A stretch of DNA of 64,000 nt from Metaphire vulgaris (taxonomy: Eukaryota; Annelida; Clitellata; Crassiclitellata; Megascolecidae), in contig CM030859.1 of NCBI GenBank assembly GCA_018105865.1, positions 671,001 to 735,000 of the forward strand, read 5' to 3'. The position numbers were made by a program, and so were the translations under genes. Below, piece after piece: positions 25,193 through 36,636 of the stretch. The number at the start of each line of letters is the position of its first letter. Position 1 is the stretch's first letter. Below the pieces are notes generated by a model. The model ran no database searches. It was not told the DNA's origin and saw only the letters and a list, made by a program, of their open reading frames with translations.

Positions 25193-25407
25193 AATTTTTA
25201 CTTATGCACAAATTCATATATTATATGAATTTGTGCATAAGTAAGCATTCTCTCGAGACCTCCCCGTATCCATATATGCAAAATGTCCAAAATCCAAAAG
25301 GCCTTCTCCTAATTCCTAATTTTTCCTAATTTTTCATGTTCGCATAACCCAGGCTTCAATCAAGATCCGCAACCTTTACCGCAATGCATCGCACTCCATA
25401 CTCTGGG

Positions 25408-25466
<59 letters not shown>

Positions 25467-25801
25467 TAAAAAAGGAACACAAGATTCTCCCCATTGACGT
25501 TTTCAATGCTTTCTCAAAACATTACATAATATAAAAAACACAACAAAAGTTCACGCTTTAGTTAAGTTTCTTTCAGTTACACACCAGGTCCTGTTGTCGA
25601 CACAATAGAACATTCCAACAGAAGTTACATCATATTGATTCTTTAAATAGGTTTTTCCTTGTTTTCGAAGTTAGTTCAAAGATAGTACAGTGGCTGATGA
25701 CAGATTTTCTATTTCGTTTCATCACCAGAGTCGCGAAAAGTTGTTGGAATATTAACCAGACAAGACCGAGAGCGCGATATATCTTTTAATTTCGGTAGAA
25801 A

Positions 25802-25860
<59 letters not shown>

Positions 25861-25987
25861 CATTTTCCATTTCTAGATGTTTGATCTTTGCGCAACTAAA
25901 AAGACTTATCTAGGACAGTTGAATACCGGATTATTTTTGGTGAATTATTTCACTGCGATTCTAACTCTAGGAAATATCTACGAAGAT

Positions 25988-27809
25988 TCAAGCGATGTCA
26001 ATGGGAGAGATGAAGAGACCGACGACGACTGAAAGCAGCAGAAGAAGCGACGAAGAGGCGAGACGGAGACCAGTTGCCTTCACAAGTTTCTTAAACAATC
26101 CATTGTAATCATCTTCGCCTACAAAATATACATGTTTTTTGCAATTACCGCCTATGTCATATTGCGCCGCACTTTGTTGCGACATCTGCTCTGCTTGATT
26201 AGTTAATGCCTTTTAACCCCTTAACTGGGAATCCCGGATATATATCCGTCCATTTTGCATTGAGTTACAGTTAAATACACGGTTAAGGGATTAACATTGG
26301 CATTGAGTCATTAACAGAGGCAGAGGAACGGAAGATGACAGAATGGGTTACGCTCTTGAGCGCGCTTCAAGCCTCGTTGACGCATGGTTTCCACGGGATG
26401 GTTTGACCGTCTTTGACGCAAGTGTCAGCATTGGAATAGAATTTTCAAAAGCAGTTATTCAATTTGCATAACAAAAAGCTAAAATAGTCCAAACCATTTT
26501 TGTAGCGCTACTAATAGTAATGCTACATGATTTGCATCACTGACACTGCAAGTTAGTGACAAATTCAATGTAAATGATGTTGATGTTGGTAGGCTGGCAG
26601 GCAAAGCATTAGATCTGTGTGTGATCTGATTAACTATCTCACTAATAGACTACTTACTGCAGAGGCAGTTGACGGTGTCGACTACTTTGCACTCTTTTAC
26701 TGGCGAGCATTTGTTCCTTGGTTCTATTACGAATAACATCATTCATTAATCAGATTACACAGTAGTTATCAGATGAACCATTAAACAAAAACAGATTATT
26801 ACAGATTGGCGCACAATGAAATCGCATACACATACAGGATTTATAATGCACTGTCAAATTGTGAGGCTGCTTTAAATGCACAAGCAAACCAAACAGTTGG
26901 TGATGCTGCTTACGGCAAAGACCCTTATCACATTCGGTGAAGCCGTCCTTTTTAAGGGTGCCGCAAAGCGAACAATTCTCTCCCTCTTTGTACGGACGCA
27001 TGCCTTTCAAGTTCCCCCTGCGATGAACAACAAAGAGAAACACTCCAAGGCGATCGATAGGAGGCAGCGATGTTCGAAATCGCAATGGGGAAGGCAACGC
27101 GTCCTCGGCTGACAGTATAGAGGCAAATCAATCGACGAAGCAATGCCTACTTTTCTTTCTATCGCCGATAATTATTTATTCACTGTGAGCTGATTTCTGG
27201 CGAATTCCCTTAGATAAAGTCAAATCAAATCTATATCTTCTGCGAAGCTATTACAAGACTGCGTCGCAAGTCAACGGTCGTTTGGCATTAAATCTTTGGC
27301 GAGAACGATACTGTTGTAGGTCGAGCGACGGATGTTCTTTAAAGAATAGGTCAATGTAATCTAGTTCTATTGAAGTCAAGACTTGTTACTTAAGGCTACA
27401 ATTTACTCGAATCTTACGCTGGGTAGTAGTTACAAACGGTGAAAGAGTCCGTGTCATCTGCTTGAAAGATGCTGCATCCGATATACATGGTATCTGCCCA
27501 CATGACCTGCAAATGTTACAATTGAAAGACTCTAGTCTAGACTCATGGCATCAGTTTATTGTTTATGCTCGAATTGATAAATATGTTGAGCCCTCGTTCT
27601 CATACTTTTCGAATTTGGTAGAATTGATTCTTAGCTCCTATGCTCGCAATGTCTAATTTGTCACTATAATTAATACTAAAAGGAAAGGAATGTCAATGCA
27701 TAATTCTAAGCAACGCATGCAGTCGGTCGAATCTACAGACAGCAAGTGGCAAATCTGCAATATCAACAGTTTGACAAATCTACAGAGTATTGAAAGCTGC
27801 ACAGACTCT

Positions 27810-27868
<59 letters not shown>

Positions 27869-27987
27869 ACCCGAGTCTATATTAGGAAATTTTTGCAATG
27901 ACGATGATGATATTGATGGCGATTATGATGTCGGCATCGATGATCTTAATGATCTTAATGCTGATCATGACGATGATCATGACGATC

Positions 27988-28061
<74 letters not shown>

Positions 28062-29565
28062 CGGCCCATTTGACTTTCTCTAAGATGAATCGTGTGGGTT
28101 TCATTTGTCTCCTCACAATTAATGTAAAACGACTTGTTCAATGTTGCACAGACTCAAACGGCTCTTAGAACTTCTAGGGTAGCGCAATAAAACCTGTATA
28201 CCAGTATACTCTCATTTCGCCAAGAAGAGCTGGGACTTAGCGAGGTGGCGCCATTCGGCCTCCTCGTCGACAGGTAGGTCTGAACAACTGCTCTCTGATT
28301 TTTAGTTTTAAAAATGCTGCCACATCTCTACCGCTCCACTTGTTAAAGGTACACAGAAATGTATTGGAAAAAGCAAAAATGTAAGCAGGTTCACTATATT
28401 CAAATTCTTCTGCCAAGCAGGGGCTTCTATCCCTATTGAAGGCGGGCGCAGCTGCGCCCGGGAAAAAATGGGGGGGGATATTTTGCTACTAATCTGAACT
28501 CAACCGAGACCGATATTGATTCAAAATAACACTGACCGTGACGTAAGCAATGATAGCTATGCCTAACACAAAGGATGAAAAGCTGAATATAATACTAAGT
28601 CTACAAGGGAGCAAATTAACAGAGGGAATTTGTAATTTGGGGGGTTGTAATTTTTTGGGGCGGGGGTATTGAGCCCGGCTGCAAGGGGGATAGAAGCCGC
28701 TGCTGCCAAGCACAGCTTATCCACCTGCAATGTCTTTTTATAAAATTGTATTTTGATTGCTAACGATCACATCAGACTAATTGGCCGATGAAGGTTGATT
28801 GATACACTGACTGATTGACTAACCTGAGTGAAGTGGTTGCAACTAGCTTTGCTGGAACACACATTGTTCTTGAATGTGTAGAGATTCGTTTGTGCGTACC
28901 AACTTATAACAAGTCTAGTCGGATCTGAGTTTTTTCAAAATATGTCAAAGAAATTATGAAAAGACGTTTCTTCGACACGAAAAAAGACAGCGAAATTAAG
29001 CTCAAATTCAAGTAATCTTAAGTCAGCCTTAAAAAATAAATGTTGATAGATATAATTTAATATTTAATTTGATTTGGAAATTCAGCAAAAGTGACCTTCA
29101 GCTCTATAGTTAGTGATCTTAGAAGCTTTGGGCAGAAAGGTCCATGGAACGAAAGACTTGATAGTTGGTCGTCTATTTGACTGCTGTTGTTTTTGGTCAG
29201 TGGCGTAGCCAAGGGGGTTTGGGAGTTAACCTACCCTGCCTTTGGCTGCCGACGAAAAAATGGGGAAACTTTTTTATGTTTTTCCATACATTTTTATTCC
29301 CGGGCGCGGTTTTGGGGTCAAAACCCCCTTGGCTGCTTACCGACCCAAAATTTCTAAGTGCTATAGAATGTCAAGGTGTAAGGTGTAAGCTGACGACCTT
29401 TTTTGCTTGTCAGCATCTGCAAAGGAAAAATACAAAAAGGAAAGCTGAGGATGGCCATTTATTGCTTGCTAAGGTTTTCGAAGTTGGTTACTATCAAAAC
29501 CAACCCCCTTCCGGAAATTCTGGCTACGCCACTGTTGTTGTCGTTGTTGTTGTTATTGGTGATGG

Positions 29566-29620
<55 letters not shown>

Positions 29621-32003
29621 GGTGTACATAATAAGATGAGTGATTGATGAATCTATTAAGTGTGTTTTTCAGTTTTATTATCACCGGAAAAGTTACAACA
29701 TAGGGACTGTCCATTAATTACGTCAACAAAATATGGGGAGGGGTTTGAAAAAGTTTGACAGTTGTTGACAGAGGATGGGGTCAAGAGATGTTGACGTCAA
29801 CAATTTTATTTTTTGACAAATGATAAAAATAGGAAATTTCACGGAATACTATCTATTACAATGGAAAAAGACTGACAAGCAAAAAGCAAGGTCATCACCA
29901 TCACATTATATGACACTTGATGAACAAAAGAAAGGGAAAATGATCATCGCCGCAAAAATAATAACCTTCTAAACTTTTTAGGGAGACCCGTCACTGATCG
30001 TAGTTGGCGGGGGGGTCAAAAGTTTTTGACATAATTATAGAGGATCACTGAAAGTTGACAATTGTTGACAAGGGGGAGAGGGTCAAAAATTGCCCAAAAA
30101 TTGTTGACATAATTAATGGGCAGCCCCATAATAATCATAGTTCTATACTGAATAGAATATTGTGTGTCGTGTCCTGTTCTCTGCAGACGATAACTTACCT
30201 TCGATGTCACCCGCAGAGTTCTGTCCAATATTCACAGTGTTTTGGGTGTTCAACATGTCCTTAAACTCCTTTTGGCTTGTCAAGGATGAGTGGCCTTTAT
30301 GCACATACTCCAAGGTCCTCTCATGCCAGGCCCAGGCGAAAGCGTCCGCCTCTAATGCTGCGTTCCAATACTAAATAGCAAGAACGAAGTCTTAACAAAT
30401 GGCCACTATAGGCAACAACATATACAGAACAATTCATGCAAAATATCTACATTGTATGTCAAGATAAGCATTCGCTGTCCAACGGTAACGGAAGGATAAT
30501 ATGTCGCATTCTCTTCACAAGTAATACAATAATGCAATTTTCTCATTTCAAACATCTTTGAATTAATTTTGAAAGAATCAGAATTTTCAGAAATTATAGC
30601 CTTTTCCTTCACTCGATTTTCACGTCTTCGTTGTGTATTTATTCTCTTCTGTCAAAATAATAAGAAACGATCCAGCAGCTACGATTACTGCGTTTTGTTA
30701 GAAAGATAAAGTTGAATTAAAGTCGTTTCAAAAGAGTGTCATAGAATCATCAGTTGCCAATTTACGTACTGTACACGGCGGTCAAGTCAAGAGCAGTTCA
30801 GAGGTTTAGGGCCAAATGATTCTAAACCTCGATTCACAAAATAAATAGGCTCGTGATCGAGCACGCTGAGAGAAGACCTTGAGTCGTGGACCGAAGACAT
30901 GATGATCGACCAGTGATAGAGCTAAGAAGATGGAGTAGCTCTGATAGATATGATGGAATAGTACCAATAAGAGAAAGTGCGACAACCCTCAAGGCACGAA
31001 ACTTTACCAGGGCAGAATAAGGCGATTGCTACGTCAACGGCCTACCAGTCTCTTCATGTTTCCAGCCGACGGCTGCTTTGTTCCTTGAAATTCCATCGAA
31101 GCATCGCGGCGGAAGTCGTTGTGAGCGTTCAGAAATTTCTTTCTTTCTATATTCGTCAAAGATCTCCCTAATCCTGGTGATGTCGCCACGTGTTCACAAC
31201 CGAGTAGAAGGATGACGACTGCAGAAAAGTCATCGAAACAGAGAGAGAAAGTGAACGGATCAAGAAAGCAGCAAACTGAAAGGTCATTATCATCATCATC
31301 ATCATCATCATTATCATCATCATCATCATCATGTTCTCTGTCCTGAGACAGGTTCAGGGCTCCATTGTTTCCATTCCTCTCTGCGTCTTGCTTCTTCTTT
31401 GATTTATGCATGCATAGGCCTATATGTCTTGTGACGCTGTTCATCTATTTTCATCGTCTAGTAGGCCTATAATAGCATCCTCCTTGATCTTACTTTTGTC
31501 CTTCTTCCTGGCATACTTCCCTCCATTACTGTTCTAAGTGATGTTTCTCCTCTTAGCACATGTCCAATCAAGTTCCTCTGTCTTTTTTTGATTGTGTTAG
31601 TCAGCGATCTTTGTTTTCCCACCATCTGTAATATCTCTTCGTTTGACTTCATGTTTGTCCAGTTTATATTTTTCATCCTCCTCCATAACGACATTTCTAC
31701 TGCTTCCAGTTTTTATAGGTCGTGTCTTGTAACTGAAGAGTCCTGGTTTTCCGAGGCATAGGCCTATATATACAGTATATGGCTAACTCCATACTATCGT
31801 GTTTATAAGTCGGAACTTAAATTTAAGACCACTTAAACTTTGACGATAACGCTGAAACCCGTACAATGAGATCTATTTTTTTATTAACTTACAAAATTCA
31901 AACGTAGGATGCATTTAAACTGCTTCAACAATTTACTCTTAGCTATCATGGACTCCTTACCGCTCAGTTCCAGGTATCTCTTGATGTTCTTCTGCTTCTC
32001 CAT
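25988..32003 (-). CDS. CAP-superfamily (SCP/TAPS) protein, array gene C
   Basis: Exons, minus strand: 32003-31961, 31218-31046, 30370-30199, 28924-28824, 27506-27418, 27017-26914, 26723-26658, 26118-25988. The product is 292 residues, intact, with the same architecture as A and B: short charged n-region and hydrophobic core, CAP domain ([64 protein letters not shown]), Cys-rich hinge (ENCSLC, NKCSPVKECKVV, NCLC), then a hydrophobic C-terminus ending FISPIDIA. The pocket Glu position is Gln (WYAQTNLY) while the second His (CNH) is kept. Exon 3 is the most diverged from the paralogues (HERTLEYVHKGHSS against [14 protein letters not shown]), suggesting separate ligand or partner use. Confidence 0.85.
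26217..26290. mobile_element. piggyBac-like MITE, duplicate of 13283
   Basis: Identical in structure and flanks to 13283-13356, carried by the duplication of this intron. Confidence 0.7.
29198..29534. mobile_element. CAGTGGCGTAGCC-ended MITE
   Basis: Inverted ends CAGTGGCGTAGCC and GGCTACGCCACTG, with hairpin motif GCTGACGACCTTTTTTGC-TTGTCAGC near 29389-29413. Located in intron 3 of CAP gene C. No clear 8-bp duplication; the flank is a GTT microsatellite. Confidence 0.75.
29703..30127. mobile_element. MITE with GGGACTGTCCATTAATTACG ends
   Basis: Inverted termini GGGACTGTCCATTAATTA and TAATTAATGGGCAGCCCC. Units 1 and 2 have the empty site here (ACAACATAATAATCA), implying a 2-3 bp ATA/TA duplication. 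Interior repeats GTTGACA several times. In intron 3 of gene C, 70 bases from exon 3. Confidence 0.75.
31455..31720 (-). pseudogene. LINE C-terminal fragment, unit 3 copy
   Basis: Minus frame: [53 protein letters not shown]. Typical retrotransposon ORF2 tail. Copies sit at the same place (intron 1) in units 1 (about 11005-11300) and 2 (about 21040-21335), so insertion predates the duplications. Confidence 0.75.
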
Positions 32004-32095
32004 CTCCGCTTGCTAGATCCTTCTAGAAAACGAATTTCACTTCGAAAAGATGAATTCTGAGTTTTGACTGACTTACAGTTTGAAGGCCTTTTGAT

Positions 32096-32310
32096 GTCGA
32101 TTGAATTCTTTGATTTACAGGATATATAAATAATTAAGGTAGGCTAGTCACAGAGATTTCGATGTTTTCACCGCAAAAGAATTCGAATATAACTTGCGTC
32201 ATTATGTTACGTTATGTTATTGTTAACGTCTAAATAAGTATGAATTCAGGGCGAAATTTTCAGAAGTAGGCCAAACATTAAAATGAATCGGTTTATTTCT
32301 GTGTATCTAT
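32096..32310. repeat. Truncated start of a fourth array unit
   Basis: The anchor and about 200 bases after it match the start of unit 2 (11630-11860). The match then stops. No CAP exon 3 to 8 is found between here and 35447, so the fourth unit has lost most of its gene or been overwritten. Confidence 0.6.
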
Positions 32311-33803
32311 CCCGATTGGATTCGATATTTCCAAAACACAATATGCCCTTAACAACTGACGTAATCGCATTGCCAGAAACTTGGGTGTCATAATCAACAT
32401 CTGCAATGCAATTGATAAAATCTAGGCGTACTCCATGTTGCTTCACTCTAATAGCCTTTCATAAAATAACCAAATCCGCCAACTCTTCTTCCAATCTTGG
32501 TGAAAGTTAAGCCATTCTCAATTTCTCATCCGTGATCACATTCAAGTAACGAGTTCGTCATCAACATAGTTTTTATGATTGTACGAGAACGAGGTACATC
32601 AACAAAAGGAAGGTCCTGCCGAATATCTTGTGAAATGATTAGTATGTCGTTCGAAGGAGAACCATGTCTTAAGATATACATTGCTGGAAATTGATTAGCC
32701 ATTAGGTGGCGTTCTAATCATGGGGGCCAACCATTTGTTGTTTAATGTATGTAGCATTAAGCATAGGGTCCCAACTGGGGGGCCACTGGGGGAGAGGCAC
32801 TCAATAGGGGGCACGGGCCCCCTGGTGGAGCCGCCACTGTTCATTGTAGGGCAGGTTTTATGGACAGCAAAAACACAATTTAGGTCCCTATAATTAATTC
32901 GCTGTGTGAGAGAATTATTTCAACTTTTTATTTCAGTCTTATCAAGATCAGTGACAACGGAGTGCGCAAGATCTAACATTCATAACTTCAATATACTCAC
33001 GCATTTCCACATTTCACTGGCCTTGAACAATGCATTGACGAAATGTCAAAGAAAACCGTCATTACAAATATATTGCCTACCTAGAAGAACATTGAATTCA
33101 TCTATTCGCACATACTGTACCTGTTCTGATACAGTACATCGTTCTTCGACCACTTTTTCCTACAACTCGGATGCACAAATTGCGGGCCGGATCCGGCCCG
33201 CTAGCAATGTCTGTCCGGCTCTCTGATCCAATTAAAACAATTGAGAAAACTGGCCAGAGAACAGTAATTTTATTGTAGAAATTATTTATCAACTGACTGG
33301 GCTATCCATTTCAATTCGGCTATAGGTCTGTGTCTAAGCTTCTTGATGAGTAGTATGCAGTTCACTGCAACATTTATTAAAGTTAATTTTGTTTCAGTTG
33401 CAGATTTATATAGAAGGTATTATAGACATTGGATCAGTCGTGATTTCGGTGCCTGTCAACGGAAATCAATCTGCCTGCCTCTGCCTTCCTTCCTTCTTTC
33501 CTTCCAGTTTGGGTAAAATATAAGATGGCCCTGACACACTCCGCTCAATCTTAAATTTCCAACATATTTAGTAACTCATATGCTTCTTTAGAACTCACAA
33601 TTTAGTCTAAAGAAATCTTCTGCGATTCAAACAAAAACGCGTTTAGATATAAGCATATAAAATTAGACAGCGGCAGTAATCCGAATTCAAAATTATTTTC
33701 ACGAAATATTTAGAGCTTATCTTGTACACTTTCAAATCTAGAAAAATACAATACCTGACGAATGTTTTATGAAACACATAATCACCAAGACGAAGAAGCT
33801 TTG

Positions 33804-33804
33804 A

Positions 33805-33883
<79 letters not shown>
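33804..33883. repeat. (GAAA)n microsatellite
   Basis: About 20 perfect tetranucleotide copies. The rest of 32311-34366 holds a G-rich MITE-like block (about 32700-32850) and a fragment of the foldback family, and no gene I can see. Confidence 0.97.
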
Positions 33884-33884
<1 letters not shown>

Positions 33885-34366
33885 CACAAGAAGCTCACTA
33901 AATCTCCTAAATTTAGCAGCAGTTAGCCTACATCCAATTGAAATAACACTAACAATTTCGGACAAAGGAAAACAGAAGGTAAGTAATTCTTGTCTTCGAT
34001 GTTTCGCTGCTGAATCTTATAGCGCAGCCGTTTGTCTCTTTGTCTCGAGAGTTTAGTTTCTTAAAATCGTTTTGGCTGCGTAGAGCCGTAGACTCTAACT
34101 CTTAGATCATAATTCGCTAGACTGATTTGGCGACATCGGTTACGAAGATGAGACAGGATAAAAGCAGGAGGAACACCACGGATGTTACTGCTCGTGGCCA
34201 ACCAACTTTTCTACCGGGTGGAAAAACCTCTGTTGATTGCCGCACCTGGCCGTCCAATAGACCTTTGAATCAGGCCTCACCTTGAAACAAAAAAATGCCA
34301 AATCCCTGTCAAACGCTTAGCCAGATGCTATCTCTGATACAATTGGTGTATAAAATGGCAGGTGGA

Positions 34367-34551
34367 CAGAGTTTAATCTAGGCCGTTTCCGGGGGAAAAT
34401 TGCTCTGTCCCACCCCCACCCCGGAAATTTCAAATTCCCCGGCATACTACATCTGGCAAACTACATCAACTAACAGCAGCCACTTAGCTGACTTCCCCCC
34501 GGCCTCATCAGTTCCCCCTCCCCCGGAGTCCAGAGTCTAGATTAAACACTG
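34367..34551. mobile_element. CAGTGTTTAATC-family hAT MITE
   Basis: Ends CAGAGTTTAATCTAGG and CTAGATTAAACACTG; flanks CAGGTGGA and CATGTGGA (7/8). Interior closely matches 20763-20946. Confidence 0.8.
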
Positions 34552-34696
34552 CATGTGGATGCCAAAATGCGACCATTGCAGATGCCAACAGCAGCATTAT
34601 ACAGCACAATACAAATAAAATAAACGATTAATAGAAGATTAATTTGTTCAGTACGTAAATGTACAAAAATTAACTTTAATTTCTAATGTCTGCAGT

Positions 34697-34942
34697 TTGA
34701 AAGATACAAAATATCGATCCCTCGTATCCAACCACACCTTGCCGCTGTCATTTGAAACATTTGGCCCCATTAATAACTATGCCCTATGCTTTATCACCGA
34801 TCTGGGTCGACTCATTGCCCTACAATCCGGGGACAAAAGAGGAGGGAGCCACCTGTTTCAAAGAATATTCGTTACTATACAACGCTTCAACGTCATCGCG
34901 TTCCAAGGAACATTTTCCAATCTCCAACCGACCGAGAGCTAG
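34697..34942 (+). other. Unrecognised 81-codon open frame
   Basis: Reads FGPINNYALCFITDLGRL, GDKRGGSHLFQRI, FVTIQRFNVIAFQGTF. The composition is protein-like rather than microsatellite-derived and has the look of a mobile-element-encoded segment, but I cannot name the family. No splice context is evident. Confidence 0.3.
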
Positions 34943-35002
34943 CACACGATCATATCATGTCTGCGGACAATTTTTTAAATCATAAATCTATCGGGAACTA
35001 TG

Positions 35003-35211
35003 CAGTGGCGTAGCCAGCTTATGCGAAGTGGGGTTGTTAACCGGAGGCACTAAGCAGCTGAAAGCCAGCGGGGACCGCGGCCGAACCCACCCACCCCCCT
35101 ACGCCTCCTTGAACCAAAAGTCAACGGAATTACATCAACTGTGTTGGTCATAATATTTTTTGAAATGGGGTTGATTGAACAACCCCAAGCAACCCCGTGG
35201 CTACGCCACTG
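35003..35211. mobile_element. CAGTGGCGTAGCC-ended MITE
   Basis: Inverted ends as in the family; flanks GAACTATG and AAACTAAT are only partly alike. No gene inside. Confidence 0.7.
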
Positions 35212-35446
35212 AAACTAATTACCGAGGGCAATAAAAAAATAAAAAAATATTTAAAATATATATATACACCCTGGCTATGTATATACAAGGTTTATTTGAA
35301 ATCCATTCGCGTTGCAAAAAGAACACAGATCTCTCAGGATTTCTGTAGAGAATCTTCCAAAACCAAGCAATTGAGTTTTCTGCTAAAGACACAGGTAATT
35401 ATAGCATCGTTTGTCTTTGTGTGTGAGTGTTATGACGACCGCCTAC

Positions 35447-35610
35447 CAGTATCTTCATGGCTACAGCCAACGACTGCACTGTTCCACGGTTGTTGTTGTT
35501 GTTGTTATGAGCCTCCAGAAATTTACTTCTATCTTCATTCGTCGGACTTCCCTTCCTAAGTTTTGCTGTCGCCACGAATGCACAACCGAGTAGAAGGAGG
35601 AGGAGAAGGA
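35447..35610 (-). pseudogene. Orphan CAP exon 2 (array gene D remnant)
   Basis: This exon aligns with exon 2 of genes A-C: acceptor TTTTCTGCAG, open frame of 54 codons, donor GTAGGC. It encodes LLLLLLLGCAFVATA (signal core), then SPTNEDRSKFLEAH and an Asn run, ending VAMKIL. The conserved HN motif is kept, but the stretch after it is replaced by poly-Asn from a triplet repeat. No partner exons were found downstream to 32310 or upstream to 36049. A LINE 3' tail sits directly upstream (35658-35950). I read it as the remnant of a fourth array gene; it could still be spliced to something outside these limits. Confidence 0.6.
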
Positions 35611-35657
35611 CTGCAGAAAAGTCATCGAAACAGAGGGAAAGGGTTTCAAATTCGGAT

Positions 35658-35950
35658 AAAACTTAATCTTGGAACTCGGGCTTTCTGAGTGGCCGCCTCC
35701 CTCGAACTCTGCAACTCATTGCCTCAGTCTCACGTGCGCGTTGCAGATTCATTACAAATATTTAGAACAAGATTAAAAATCCGTCTTCTTGATCTGGCTT
35801 TTATCTGACATAGACTGTCACCCGTTTGTCCGGCCGGACATCCGGGATTTGACCTCTGGATCTTGAATGATTTTGATAATGGTATGCCATCGGCTGACGC
35901 TTCTGAGCATTATGAAGTGGCGCTATAGAAGTTCAAAATTAGATTGCATC
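35658..35950 (+). pseudogene. LINE 3' end (ORF2 tail plus GCGCTATAGAAG motif)
   Basis: Reads LGTRAF, CNSLPQSHVRVADSLQIF, RTRLKIRLLDLAFI and stop, then GGCGCTATAGAAGTT. This is the usual end of L2/CR1-like LINE ORF2. It is directly upstream of the orphan CAP exon. Confidence 0.78.
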
Positions 35951-36048
35951 CCTTACTGTGAAATCTGCTCTACTTAACTTGTAAAATTCAACTGTATGAT
36001 ACAATTAAACTGAAGAGATGAAGCTAAGCGTAGTATTGAATAAGTATT

Positions 36049-36569
36049 CTACAAATTTGACAGACTTTTGAGAGTCGTTGTTCCAAGTCCAACGCTGCGT
36101 CTTTTCGAATCCCGTTCGGTTCTCGCCAACAAATCTCGTGCGTTTAATGCGAAGCAGCAGCAGCAGACGATAGCGCCGATGACGACCAGCGACGGAGCAG
36201 ACGGCCTGCTGCAGCCGCTTATAACCTGGGCGACGGATTCCAGAGAGTCTTCTGAAAAATCCATGCAGAAAATGAGGGAATTAGGCTGAAAATGTATCTA
36301 TTAATTAAACTTAAAGTATTGTAGAAGTTGTAATTACGGTAACTGAATGAGGCATTTATGATATCGTATACTTCAAATACTGCAAAGTTTTGTTGTTATT
36401 TGTAGATGCAAAGGCAAGAAGACAAAGAAGGAGAATACAGGAACAAACCCACCAGAGGACAAGAGGGCAAAGAATGAGATTACACAGCAACACCCTAATG
36501 TGAATGAATGGATGGGTGGAACATGGTGGTTCTCACATAGGACAGATCCTACTGAACCACTTTAAGACC

Positions 36570-36636
<67 letters not shown>

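Larger units (their letters stand above)
21806..32095. repeat. Tandem segmental duplication, unit 3
   Basis: This is the third head-to-tail unit, holding CAP gene C. The left part (to about 25460) matches unit 1 nearly base for base. From about 26.0 kb it instead shares unit 2's piggyBac-like MITE and SINE fragment. The unit therefore looks chimeric between the other two. Private insertions include 29198-29534 and 29703-30127. Confidence 0.85.
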
